Assembly (NCBI GenBank): GCA_963932145.1 | Contig: OZ010603.1 | Span: 82,485,255-82,549,254, forward strand | Source: Acanthosepion lycidas | Taxonomy: Eukaryota; Mollusca; Cephalopoda; Sepiida; Sepiidae | Length of the DNA: 64,000 bases | Reading direction: 5' to 3' | Part shown: positions 1-12,481 of the stretch, piece by piece | How the letters are laid out: each line of letters starts with the position of its first letter | Position numbering within the stretch: the stretch's first letter is position 1 | Translations under genes and position numbers: made by a program | Notes under the pieces: model-generated | What the model was told of the DNA's origin: nothing | Database searches by the model: none | Seen by the model: the letters and a program-made list of their open reading frames with translations, nothing else

Positions 1-1266
1 TAACTTAGCATTAAGACAGGCCATTAACTCATTTATAATCTGACTAAAATATTTCATATCGAGATACATGGAAGAACAGTACCATACAAACAATTGAGTC
101 GCATCAATGGGATTTCCGTGAAAAATTTTATGGGCATAAAGTGGGTAATCACTATTTATTTCTCTACTCTTTGCCATTCATATTTCTATTTCCATTCTTT
201 AACTTAGCATTAGGACAGGCCATTAACTCATTTATAATCTGCCTAAAAATATTTCATATCGAGATACAAGGAAGAACATTACCATGCAATTAATTGAGTC
301 TCATCAGTGGGATTTCCGTGAAAAATTTTCTGGGCATAAAGTGGGTAATCACTATTTATTTCTCTACTCTTTGCCATTTATATTTATATTTCCAGTATTT
401 AACTTAGCATTAGGACAGGCCATTAAATCATTTATAATCTGAATAAAAATATTTCATATCCAGATTCATGGAAGAAGAGTAACCTGCAAATAATTGCGTC
501 TCATCAGTGGGATTTCCGTGAAAAATTTTATGGGCATAAAGTGGGTAATCACTGTTTATTTCTCTACTCTTTGCCATTCATATTTCTATTTCCATTCTTT
601 AACTTAGCATTTGGACAGGACATTAACTCATTTATAATCTGTTTAAAAATATTTCATATCGAGATACATGGAAGAACAGTAACATGCAAATAATTGAGTC
701 TCATCAGTGGGATTTTCGGGAAAAATTTTATAAGCATAAATTTGATAATCACTGTTTATTTCTCTACTCTTTGCCATTCATATTTCTATTTCCTTTCTTT
801 AACTTAGCATTAGGACGGGCCATTAAATCATTTATAGTCTGCCTAAAAATATTTCATATCGAGATACATGGAAGAACAGTACCATTCAAATAATTGAGTC
901 TCATCAGTGGGATTTCCGTGAAAACTTTTATGGGCATAAAGTGGGTAATCACTGTTTATTTCTCTACTTTTTGCCATTCATATTTATATTTCCTTTCTTT
1001 AACTTATCATTAGGACAGGCCATTAACTCATTTATAAGCTGCCTAAAAATATTTCATATCGAGATACATGGAAGAAGTGTACCATGCAAATAATTGAGTC
1101 TCATCAGTGGGATTTCCGAGAAAAATTTTATGGGCATAAAGGGGGTAATCACTGTTTATTTCTCTACACTTTGCGATTCATATTTCTATTTCCATTCTTT
1201 AACTTAGCATTAGGATAGGCCATTAACTCATTTATAATCTGCCGAAAAATATTTCATTTCGAGATA

Positions 1267-1286
1267 CATGGAAGAACAGTACCATG
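1267..1286. other. Short dyad at the unit border (one example)
   Basis: CATGG, ten bases, then CCATG form a 5-bp inverted repeat spanning the join between adjacent units (unit positions 184-200 and 1-3). It is present in most intact units, for example here and at 39446-39465. It is lost where CCATG is mutated (TACTTTGC units of domain F) and in the 59-bp deletion units. Short dyads are known in some centromeric satellites; any function here is inference. Confidence 0.55.
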
Positions 1287-1493
1287 CAAATAATTGAGTC
1301 TCATCAGTGGGATTACCGGGAAAAATTTTATGGGCATAAAGTGGGTAATCACTGTTTATTTCTCTACTCTTTGACATTCATATTTCTATTTCCATTCTTT
1401 AACTTAGCATTAGGACAGGCCATTAACTCATTTATAATCTGCCTAAAAATATTTCATATCGAGATACATGTAAGAACAGTACCATGCAGATAA
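1284..1493 (+). other. Example of the 69-codon ORF typical of 200-bp units
   Basis: In an intact 200-bp unit the frame from ATGCAAATAATT is open for 69 codons. It closes at the TAA inside the next unit's ATGCAAATAA, so successive ORFs overlap by 10 bp in different frames. The translation is MQIIESHQWD..., a hydrophobic middle (about residues 24-56), then a basic end. Many units lack it: the start is lost (TACTTTGC or TACATTGC), or a stop arises (CACTGATTATT, GGATAGGCC, CTGCTAAAA). The minus strand also shows 62-70 codon frames (for example 20542-20754). This is more consistent with chance than with coding. Confidence 0.8.
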
Positions 1494-4400
1494 TTGAGTC
1501 TCATCAGTGGGATTTCCGGGAAAAATTTTATGGGAATAAAGTGGGTAATCACTGTTTATTTCTGTACTCTTTGCCATTCATATTTCTATATCCATTATTT
1601 AACTTAGCATTAGGACAGGCCATTAACTCATTTATAATCTGCCTAATAATATTTCATATCGAGATACATGGAAGAACAGTACCATACAAATAATTGAGTC
1701 TCATCAGTGGGATTTCCGTGAAAAATTTTATGGGCATAAAATGGGTAATCACTGTTTATTTCTCTACTCTTTGCTATTCATAATTCTATTTCCATTCTTT
1801 AACTTATCATTAGGACAGTACATTAACTCATTTATAATCTGTTTCTAAATATTTCATATCGAGATACATGGAAGAACAGTACCATGCAAATAATTGAGTC
1901 TCATCAGTGGGATTTTCAGGAAAAATTTTATGGGCATAAAGTGTGTCATCACTGTTTATTTCTCTACTCTTTGCCATTCATATTTCTATTTCCATTCTTT
2001 AACTTATCATTAGGTCAGGCCATTAACTCATTTATAATCTGCCTAAAACTATTTCATATCGAGTTGCATGGAAGAACAGTAACATGCAAATAATTGAGTC
2101 TCATCAGTGGGATTTTCGGGAAAAATTTTATAGGCATAAATTTGGTAATCACTGTTTATTTCTCTACTCTTTGCCATTCATATTTCTATTTCCTTTCTTT
2201 AACTTAGCATTAGGACGGGCCATTAAATCATTTATAGTCTGCCTAAAAATATTTCATATCGAGATACATGGAAGAACAGTACCATGCAAATAATTGAGTC
2301 TCATCAGTGGGATTTCCGTGAAAAACTTTATGGCCATAAAGTGGGCAATCACTGATTATTTCTCTACTCTTTGCCATTCATATTTCTATTTCCATTCTTT
2401 AACTTAGCATTAGGACAGGACATTAACTCATTTATAATCTGTTTAAAAATATTTCATATCGAGATACATGGAAGAACAGTACCATTCAAATAATTGAGTC
2501 TCATCAGTGGGATTTCCGTGAAAAATTTTATGGGCATAAAGTGGGTAATCACTGTTTATTTCTCTACTTTTTGCCATTCATATTTATATTTCCTTTCTTT
2601 ATCTTATCATTAGGACAGGCCATTAACTCATTTATAAGCTGCCTAAAAATATTTCATATCGAGATACATGTAAGAAGTGTACCATGCAAATAATTGAGTC
2701 TCATCAGTGGGATTTCCGTGAAAAATTTTATGGGCATAAAGTGGGTAATCACTGTTTATTTCTCTACACTTTGCGATTCATATTTCTATTTCCATTCTTT
2801 AACTTAGCATTAGGATAGGCCATTAACTCATTTATAATCTGCCGAAAAATATTTCATATCGAGATACATGGAAGAACAGTACCATGCAGATAATTGAGTC
2901 TCATCAGTGGGATTTCCGGGAAAAATTTTATGGGAATAAAGTAGGTAATCACTGTTTATTTCTCTACTCTTTGCCATTCATATTTCTATTTCCATTCTTT
3001 AACTTAGCATTAGGACAGGCCATTAACTCATTTATAATCTGCCTAATAATATTTCATATCGAGATACATGGAAGAACAGTTCCATACACATAATTGAGTC
3101 TCATCAGTGGGATTTCCGTGAAAAATTTTATGGGCATAAAATGGGTAATCACTGTTTATTTCTCTACTCTTTGCCATTCATAATTCTATTTCTATTCTTT
3201 AACTTATCATTAGGACAGTACATTAACTCATTTATAATTTGTTTATAAATATTTCATATCGAGATACATGGAAGAACTGTACCATGCAAATAATTGAGTC
3301 TCATCAGTGGGATTTTCAGGAAAAATTTTATGGGCATAAAGTGTGTAATCACTGTTTATTTCTCTACTCTTTGCCATTCATATTTCTATTTCTATTCTTT
3401 AACTTATCATTAGGACAGGCCATTAACTCATTTATAATCTGCCTAAAACTATTTCATATCGAGTTGCATGGAAGAACAGTACCATGCAAATAATTGAGTC
3501 TCATCAGTGGGATTTCCATGAAAAATTTTATGGGCATAAAGTGGGTAATCACTGTTTATTTCTCTACACTTTGCGATTCATATTTCTATTTCCATTCTTT
3601 AACTTAGCATTAGGACAGGCCATTAACTCATTTATAATCTGCCGAAAGAAATTTCATATCGAGATACATGGAAGAACAGTACCATACACATAATTGAGTC
3701 TCATCAGTGGGAATTCCGGGAAAAATTTTATGGGCATAAAGTGGGTAATCACTGTTTATTTCTCTACTCTTTGACATTCATATTTCTATTTCCATTCTTT
3801 AACTTAGCATTAGGACAGGCCATTAACTCATTTATAATCAGCCTGAAAATATTTCATATCGAGATACATGGAAGAACAGTACCATGCAGATAATTGAGTC
3901 TCATCAGTGGGATTTCCGGGAAAAATTTTATGGGAATAAAGTGGGTAATCACTGTTTATTTCTCTACTCTTTGCCATTCATATTTCTATTTCCATTCTTT
4001 AACTTAGCATTAGGACAGGCCATTAACTCATTTATAATCTGCCTAATAATATTTCATATCGAGATACATGGAAGAACAGTACCATACAAATAATTGAGTC
4101 TCATCAGTGGGATTTCCGTGAAAAATTTTATGGGCATAAAATGGGTAATCTCTGTTTATTTCTCTACTCTTTGCCATTCATATTTCTATTTCCATTCTTT
4201 AACTTAGCATTAGGACAGGCCATTAACTCATTTATAATCTGCCTAAAAATATTTCATATCGAGATACATGGAAAAACAGTACCATGCACATAATTGAGTC
4301 TTATCAGTGGGATTTCCATGAAAAATTTTCTGGCCATAAAGTGGGTAATCACTCTTTATTTCTCTACACTTTGCGATTCATATTTATATTTCCATTCTTA

Positions 4401-6084
4401 AAATTAGCATTAGGACAGGCCATTAACTCATTTATAATCTGCCTAAAAATATTTCATATCGAGATACATGAAAGAAGAGTACCATGCAAATAATTTGATT
4501 CTCATCAGTGGGATTTCCGTGAAAAATTTTATGGGCATAAAGAGGGTAATCACTGTTTATTTCTCTACACTTTGCGATTCATATTTCTATTTCCATTCTT
4601 TAACTTAGCATTGGGACAGGCCATTAACTCATTTATAATCTGCCTAATAATATTTCATATCGAGATGCATGGAAAAACAGTACCATGCACATAATTGAGT
4701 CTCATCAGTGGGATTTCCGTGAAAAATTTTAAGGTCATAAAGTGGGTAATCACTGTTTATTTATCTACTCTTTGCCATTCATATTTCTATTTCCATTCTT
4801 TAACTTAGCATTAGGACAGGACAGTAACTCATTTATAATCTGCCTAAAAATATTTCATATCGAGATACATGGAAGAACAATGCCATGCAAATAATTGAGT
4901 CTCATCAGTGGGATTTCCGTGAAAAATTTTATGGGCATAAAGTGGGTAATCACTGTTTATTTCTCTACTCTTTGCCATTCATATTTCTATTTCCATTCTT
5001 TGACTTAGCATTAGGACAGGCCATTAACTCATTTATAATCTGCCTATAAATATTTCATATCGAGATACATGGAAGAACAGTACCATTCAAATAATTGAGT
5101 CGTATCAGTGGGATTTCCGTGAAAAATTTTATGGGCATAAAGTGGGTAATCACTGTTTATTTCTCTACTCTTTGCCATTCATTTTTCTGTTTCCATTCTT
5201 TAACTTAGCATTACGACAGGACATTAACTCATTTATAATCTGCCTAAAAATATTTCATATCGAGATACATGGAAGAACAGTACCATTCAAATAATTGAGT
5301 CTCATCATTGGGATTTCCGTGAAAAATTTTATGGGCATTAAGTGGGTAATCACTGTTTATATCTCTACACTTTGCCATTCATATTTCTATTTCCATTCTT
5401 TAACTTAGCATTAGGACAAGCCATTAACTCATTTACAATCTGCCTAAAAATATTTCATATCGAGATACATGGAAGAACAGTACCATGCAAATAATTGAGT
5501 CTCATCAGTGGGATTTCCATGAAAAATTTTATGGGCATAAAGTGGGTAATCACTGTTTCTTTCTCTACACTTTGCGATTCATATTTCTATTTCCATTCTT
5601 TAACTTAGCATTAGGACAGGCCATTAACTCATTTATAATCTGCCGAAAAATATTTCATTTCGAGATACATGGAAGAACAGTACCATGCAAATAATTGAGT
5701 CTCATCAGTGGGAATTCCGGGAAAAATTTTATGGGCATAAAGTGGGTAATCACTGTTTATTTCTCTACTCTTTGCCATTCATATTTCTATTTCCATTCTT
5801 TTCCTTAGCATTAGTTCAGGATATTAACTTATATATAATCTGTTTAAAAATATTTCATATCGAGATACATGGAAGAACAGTACCATGCAAATAATTGATT
5901 CTCATCAGTGGGATTTTCGTGAAAAGTTTTATGGGCATAAAGTGGGTAATCACTGTTTATTTCTCTACTCTTTGCCATTCATATTTCTATTTCCATTCTT
6001 TAACTCAGCATTAGGACAGGCCATTAACTCATTTATAATCTGCCTAAAAATATTTCATATCGAGATATATGGAAGAACATTACC

Positions 6085-6484
6085 ATGCAATTATTTGAGT
6101 CTCATCAGTGGGATTTCCTTGAAAAATTTGATGGGCATAAAGTGGGTAATCACTGTTTATTTCTCTACACTTTGCGATACATATTTCTATTTCCATTCTT
6201 TAACTTAGCATTAGGACAGGCCATTAACTCATTTATAATCTGCCTGAAAATATTTCATATCGAGATACATGGAAGAACATTACCATGCAATTATTTGAGT
6301 CTCATCAGTGGGATTTCCTTGAAAAATTTTATGGGCATAAAGTGGGTAATCACTGTTTATTTCTCTACACTTTGCGATACATATTTCTATTTCCATTCTT
6401 TAACTTAGCATTAGGACAGGCCATTAACTCATTTATAATCTGCCTAAAAATATTTCATATCGAGATACATGGAAGAACAGTACC
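6085..6484. repeat. Local tandem duplication of one unit
   Basis: Two adjacent units (6085 and 6285) share the rare combination TACCATGCAATTATTTGAG, TTTCCTTGAAAAATTT and CACTTTGCGATACATATT. They differ by only a few bases, so this looks like a recent one-unit duplication inside otherwise diverged domain A. Confidence 0.8.
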
Positions 6485-7084
6485 ATGCAAATAATTGAGT
6501 CTCATCAGTGGGATTTCCGTGAAGAATTTTATGGGCATAAAGTGGGTAATCACTGATTATTTCTCACCTCTTTGCCATTCATATTTCTATTTCCATTCTT
6601 TAACTTAGCATTAGGACAGGACATTAACTCATTTATAGTCTGCCTAAAAATATTTCATATCGAGATACATGGAAGAACAGTATGATGCAAATAATTGAGT
6701 CTCATCAGTGGGATTTCCGTGAAAAATTTTATGTGCATAAAGTGGGTAATCACTCTTTATTTCTCTACACTTTGCGATTCATATTTCTATTTCCATTCTT
6801 TAACTTAGCATTAGGACAGGCCATTAACTCATTTATAGTCTGCCTAAAAATATTTCATATCGAGATACATGGAAGAACAGTACGATGCAAATAATTGAGT
6901 CTCATCAGTGGGATTTCCGTGAAAAATTTTATGGGCATAAAGTGGGTAATCACTGTTTATTTCTCTCCTCTTTGCCATTCATATTTCTATTTCCATTCTT
7001 TAACTTAGCATCAGGACAGGCCATTAACTAATTTATAATCTGCCTAAAAATATTTCATATCGAGATACATGGAAGAACAGTACC

Positions 7085-10000
7085 ATGCAAATAATTGAGT
7101 CTCATCAGTGGGATTTCCCTGAAAAATTTTATGGGCATAAAGTGGGTAATCACTGTTAATTTCTCTACTCTTTGCCATTCATAGTTCTATTTCCTTTCTT
7201 TAACTTAGCATTAGGACAGGCCATTAAATCATTTATAATCTGCCTAAAAATATTTCATATCGAGATGCATGGAAGAACAGTACAATGCAAATAATTGAGT
7301 CTCATCAGTGAGATTTCCGTGAAAAATTTTATGGGCATAAAGTGGGTAATCACTGTTTATTTATCTACTCTTTGCCATTCATAGTTCTATTTCCATTCTT
7401 TAACTTAGCATTAGGACAGGCCATTAAATTATTTATAATCTGCCTAAAAATATTTCATATCGAGATACATGGAAGAACAGTACCATGCAAATAATTGAGT
7501 CTCATCAGTGAGATTTCCGTGAAAGATTTTATGGGCATAAAGTGGGTAATCACTGTTTATTTATCTACTCTTTGCCATTCATAGTTCTATTTCCATCCTT
7601 TAACTTAGCATTAGGACAGGCCATTGAATCATTTATAATCTGCCTAAATAAATTTCATATCGAGTTACATGGAAGAACAGTATCATGCAAATAATTGAGT
7701 CTGATCATTGAGATTTCCGTGAAAAATTTTATGGGCATAAAGTGGGTAATCACTGTTTATTTCTCTACTCTTTGCCATTCATATTTATATTTCCATTCTT
7801 TAACTTTACATTAGGACAGGCCATTAACTCATTTATAATCTGCCTAAAAATATTTCATATCGAGATACATGGAAGAACAGTACCATGCAAATAAGTGAGT
7901 CTCATCAGTGGGATTTCCGTGAAAAATTTTATGGGCATAAAGTGGTTAATCACTGTTTATTTATCTACTCTTTGCTATTCATAGTTCTATTTCCATTCTT
8001 TAACTTAGCATTAGGACAGGCCATTAACTCATTTATAATCTGCCTAAAAATATTTCATATCGAGATACATGGAAGAACAGTACCATGCAAATAATTGAGT
8101 CTCGTCAGTGGGATTTCCTTGAAAAATTTTATGGGCATAAAGTGGGTAATCACTGTTTATTTATCTACTCTTTGCCATTCATATTTCTATTTCCATTCTT
8201 TAACTTAGCATTAGGACAGGCCATTAAATCATTTATAATTTGCTAAAAATATTTCATATCGAGATACATGGAAGAACAGTACCATGCAAATAATTGAGTC
8301 TCATCAGTGGGATTTCCGTGAAAACTTTTATGGGCATAAAGTGAGTAATCACTGTTTATTTATCTACTCTTTGCCATTCATAGTTCTATTTACATTCTTT
8401 AACTTAGCATTAGGACAGGCCATTAACTCATTTATAATCTGCCTAAAAATATTTCATATCGAGATACATGGAAGAACAGTACCATGCAAATAATTGAGTC
8501 TCGTCAGTGCGATTTCCCTGAAAAATTTTATGGGCATAAAGTGGGTAATCACTGTTTATTTATCTACTCTTTGCCATTCATAGTTCTATTTCCATTCTTT
8601 AACTAAGCATTAGGACAGGCCATTAACTCATTTATAATCTGCCTAAAAATATTTCATATCGAGTTACATGGAAGAACAGTACCATGCAAATAATTGAGTC
8701 TCATCAGTGGGATTTCCGTGAAATATTTTATGGGCATAAAGTGGGTAATCACTGTTTATTTATCTACTCTTTGCCATTCATAGTTCTATTTCCATTCTTT
8801 AACTTAGCATTAGGACAGGCCATTAACTCATTTATAATCTGCCTAAAAATATTTCATATCGAGATGCATGGAAGAACAGTACCATGCAAATAAGTGAGTC
8901 TCTTCAGTGGGATTTCCGTGATAAATTTTATGGGCATAAAGTGGGTAATCACTGTTTATTTATCTACTCTTTGCTATTCATAGTTCTATTTCCATTCTTT
9001 AACTTAGCATTAGGACAGGCCATTAACTCATTTATAATCTGCCTAAAAATATTTCATATCGAGATACATGGAAGAACAGTACCATGCAAATAATTGAGTC
9101 TCGTCAGTGGGATTTCCCTGAAAAATTTTATGGGCATAAAGTGGGTAATCACTGTTTATTTATCTACTCTTTGCCATTCATATTTCTATTTCCATTCTTT
9201 AACTTAGCATTAGGACAGGCCATTAAATCATTTATAATCTGCTAAAAATATTTCATATCGAGATACATGGAAGAACAGTACCATGCAAATAATTGAGTCT
9301 CATCAGTGGGATTTCCGTGAAAACTTTTATGGGCATAAAGTGAGTAATCACTGTTTATTTATCTACTCTTTGCCATTCATAGTTCTATTTCCATTCTTTA
9401 ACTTAGGATTAGGACAGGCCATTAACTCATTTATAATCTCCCTAAAAATATTTCATATCGAGATACATGGAAGAACAGTAACATGCAAATAATTGAGTCT
9501 CGTCAGTGGGATTTCCCTGAAAAATTTTATGGGCATAAAGTGGGTAATCACTGTTTATTTATCTACACTTTGCCATTCATAGTTCTATTTCCATTCTTTA
9601 ACTTAGCATTAGGACAGGCCATTAAATCATTTATAATCTGCCTAAAAATATTTCATATCGAGATACATGGAAGAACAGTACCATGCAAATAATTGAGTCT
9701 CATCAGTGAGATTTCCGTGAAAAATTTTATGGGCATAAAGTGGGTAATCACTGTTTATTTCTCTACTCTTTGCCATTCATAGTTCTATTTCCATTCTTTA
9801 ACTTAGCATTAGGACAGGCCATTAACTCATTTATAATCTGCCTAAAAATATTTCATATCGAGATACATGGAAGAAATACTACCATGCAAATAATTGAGTC
9901 TCATCAGTGGGATTTCCGTGTAAAATTTTATGGGCATAAAGTGGGTAATCACTGATTATTTATCTACTCTTTGCCATTCATAGTTCTATTTCCATTCTTT

Positions 10001-12481
10001 AACTTAGCATTAGGACAGGCCATTAACTCATTTATAATCTGCCTAAAAATATTTCATATCGAGATACATGGAAGAACAGTATCATGCATATAATTGAGTC
10101 TCATCAGTGAGATTTCCGCGAAAAATTTTATGGGCATAAAGTGGGTAATCACTGTTTATTTATCTACTCTTTGCCATTCATATTTCTATTTCCATTCTTT
10201 AACTTAGCATTAGGACAGGCCATTAAATCATTTATAATTTGCTAAAAATATTTCATATCGAGATACATGGAAGAACAGTACCATGCAAATAATTGAGTCT
10301 CATCAGTGGGATTTCCGTGATAACTTTTATGGGCATAAAGTGAGTAATCACTGTTTATTTATCTACTCTTTGCCATTCATAGTTCTATTTACATTCTTTA
10401 ACTTAGCATTAGGACAGGCCATTAACTCATTTATAATCTGCCTAAAAATATTTCATATCGAGATACATGGAAGAACAGTACCATGCAAATAATTGAGTCT
10501 CGTCAGTGCGATTTCCCTGAAAAATTTTATGGGCATAAAGTGGGTAATCACTGTTTATTTATCTACTCTTTGACATTCATAGTTCTATTTCCATTCTTTA
10601 ACTAAGCATTAGGACAGGCCATTAACTCATTTATAATCTGCCTAAAAATATTTCATATCGAGATACATGGAAGAATAGTACCATGCAAATAATTGAGTCT
10701 CATCAGTGGGATTTCCGTGAAAAATTTTATGGGCATAAGGTGGGTAATCACTGATTATTTATCTACTCTTTGCCATTCATAGTTCTATTTCCATTCTTTA
10801 ACTTAGCATTAGGACAGGCCATTAACTCATTTATAATCTGCCTAAAAATATTTCATATCGAGATGCATGGAAGAACAGTACCATGCAAATAAGTGAGTCT
10901 CTTCAGTGGGATTTCCGTGATAAATTTTATGGGCATAAAGTGGGTAATCACTGTTTATTTATCTACTCTTTGCTATTCATAGTTCTATTTCCATTCTTTA
11001 ACTTAGCATTAGGACAGGCCATTAACTCATTTATAATCTGCCTAAAAATATTTCATATCGAGATACATGGAAGAACAGTACCATGCAAATAATTGAGTCT
11101 CGTCAGTGGGATTTCCCTGAAAAATTTTATGGGCATAAAGTGGGTAATCACTGTTTATTTATCTACTCTTTGCCATTCATATTTCTATTTCCATTCTTTA
11201 ACTTAGCATTAGGACAGGCCATTAAATCATTTATAATCTGCTAAAAATATTTCATATCGAGATACATGGAAGAACAGTACCATGCAAATAATTGAGTCTC
11301 ATCAGTGGGATTTCCGTGAAAACTTTTATGGGCATAAAGTGAGTAATCACTGTTTATTTATCTACTCTTTGCCATTCATAGTTCTATTTCCATTCTTTAA
11401 CTTAGGATTAGGACAGGCCATTAACTCATTTATAATCTGCCTAAAAATATTTCATTTCGAGATACATGGAAGAACAGTAACATGCAAATAATTGAGTCTC
11501 GTCAGTGGGATTTCCCTGAAAAATTTTATGGGCATAAAGTGGGTAATCACTGTTTATTTCTCTACTCTTTGCCATTCATATTTCTATTTCCATTCTTTAA
11601 CTTAGCATTAGGACAGGCCATTAAATCATTTATAATCTGCTAAAAATATTTCATATCGAGATACATGGAAGAACAGTACCATGCAAATAATTGAGTCTCA
11701 TCAGTGGGATTTCCGTGAAAACTTTTATGGGCATAAAGTGAGTAATCACTGTTTATTTCTCTACTCTTTGCCATTCATAGTTCTATTTCCATTCTTTAAC
11801 TTAGCATTAGGACAGGCCATTAAATCATTTATAATCTGCCTAAAAATATTTCATATCGAGATACATGGAAGAACAGTACCATGCAAATAATTGAGTCTCA
11901 TCAGTGAGATTTCCGTGAAAAATTTTATGGGCATAAAGTGGGTAATCACTGTTTATTTCTCTACTCTTTGCCATTCATAGTTCTATTTCCATTCTTTAAC
12001 TTAGCATTAGGACAGGCCATTAACTCATTTATAATCTGCCTAAAAATATTTCATATCGAGATACATGGAAGAAATACTACCATGCAAATAATTGAGTCTC
12101 ATCAGTGGGATTTCCGTGTAAAATTTTATGGGCATAAAGTGGGTAATCACTGATTATTTATCTACTCTTTGCCATTCATAGTTCTATTTCCATTCATTAA
12201 CTTAGTATTAGGACAGGCCATTAACTCATTTATAATCTGCCTAAAAATATTTCATATCGAGATACATGGAAGAACAGTACCATGCAAATAATTGAGTCTC
12301 GTCAGTGGGATTTCCCTGAAAAATTTTATGGGCATAAAGTGGGTAATCGCTGTTTATTTCTCTACTCTTTGCCATTCATATTTCTATTTCCATTCTTTAA
12401 CTTAGCATTAGGACAGGCCATTAAATCATTTAGAATCTGCCTAAAAATATTTCATATCGAGATACATGGAAGAACAGTACC
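7085..12481. repeat. Satellite domain B1 (TAGTTC subfamily)
   Basis: Units carry CATTCATAGTTCTATTTCC and usually TTATTTATCTACTC instead of TTATTTCTCTACTC. From 8242 onward some units lose one C in CTGCCTAAAAAT (giving CTGCTAAAAAT) and are 199 bp. Two units end AGAAATACTACC and are 201 bp (near 9875 and 12073). Nothing other than the satellite is present. Confidence 0.85.
8284..12481. repeat. Ten-unit higher-order repeat, two copies (~2.0 and 2.2 kb)
   Basis: Copy 1 (8284-10282) and copy 2 (10283-12481) share an ordered string of unit variants: GTGAGTAATC with TTTACATTC, then CTCGTCAGTGCGATTTCC with AACTAAGC, then AAATAAGTGAGTCTCTTCAG, then CTTAGGATTAGG with AGTAACATG, then AGAAATACTACC, then CCGTGTAAAATTTT. 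The spacing is 1999 bp up to 9283/11282 and 2198 bp from 9683/11881, because copy 2 gained one 199-bp unit between 11482 and 11880. Confidence 0.9.

Larger units (their letters stand above)
684..4083. repeat. Degenerate higher-order repeat in domain A (~1.4 kb)
   Basis: The unit at 684 matches the one at 2084: both have CATAAATTTG and GGACGGGCCATTAAATC. Units at 1484, 1684 and 1884 match 2884, 3084 and 3284, all 1400 bp apart: GGGAATAAAGT, then GGACAGTACATTAAC, then AAAACTATTTCATATCGAG. Units 884-1283 match 2484-2883 at 1600 bp, because an extra unit lies at 2284-2483. The GGGAATAAAGT unit appears a third time at 3884. This is a seven-unit pattern disturbed by single-unit gain or loss. Confidence 0.75.
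1..7084. repeat. Satellite domain A (200-bp units)
   Basis: Units here stay in 200-bp register, with a single +1 at about 4495 (AATTTGATTCTCATC). Many carry TACACTTTGCGATTC in place of TACTCTTTGCCATTC (for example near 1164, 2764, 3564, 4364, 5565, 6165, 6365, 6765) and a fairly high load of private substitutions. That suggests an older, less recently homogenised part of the array. No gene or non-repeat DNA is present. Confidence 0.85.

Noticed and set aside
148..158. TTTATAATC-like TATA boxes in each unit as promoters
   Set aside because: Such motifs are expected by chance in AT-rich DNA and recur only because the unit recurs; there is no downstream gene.
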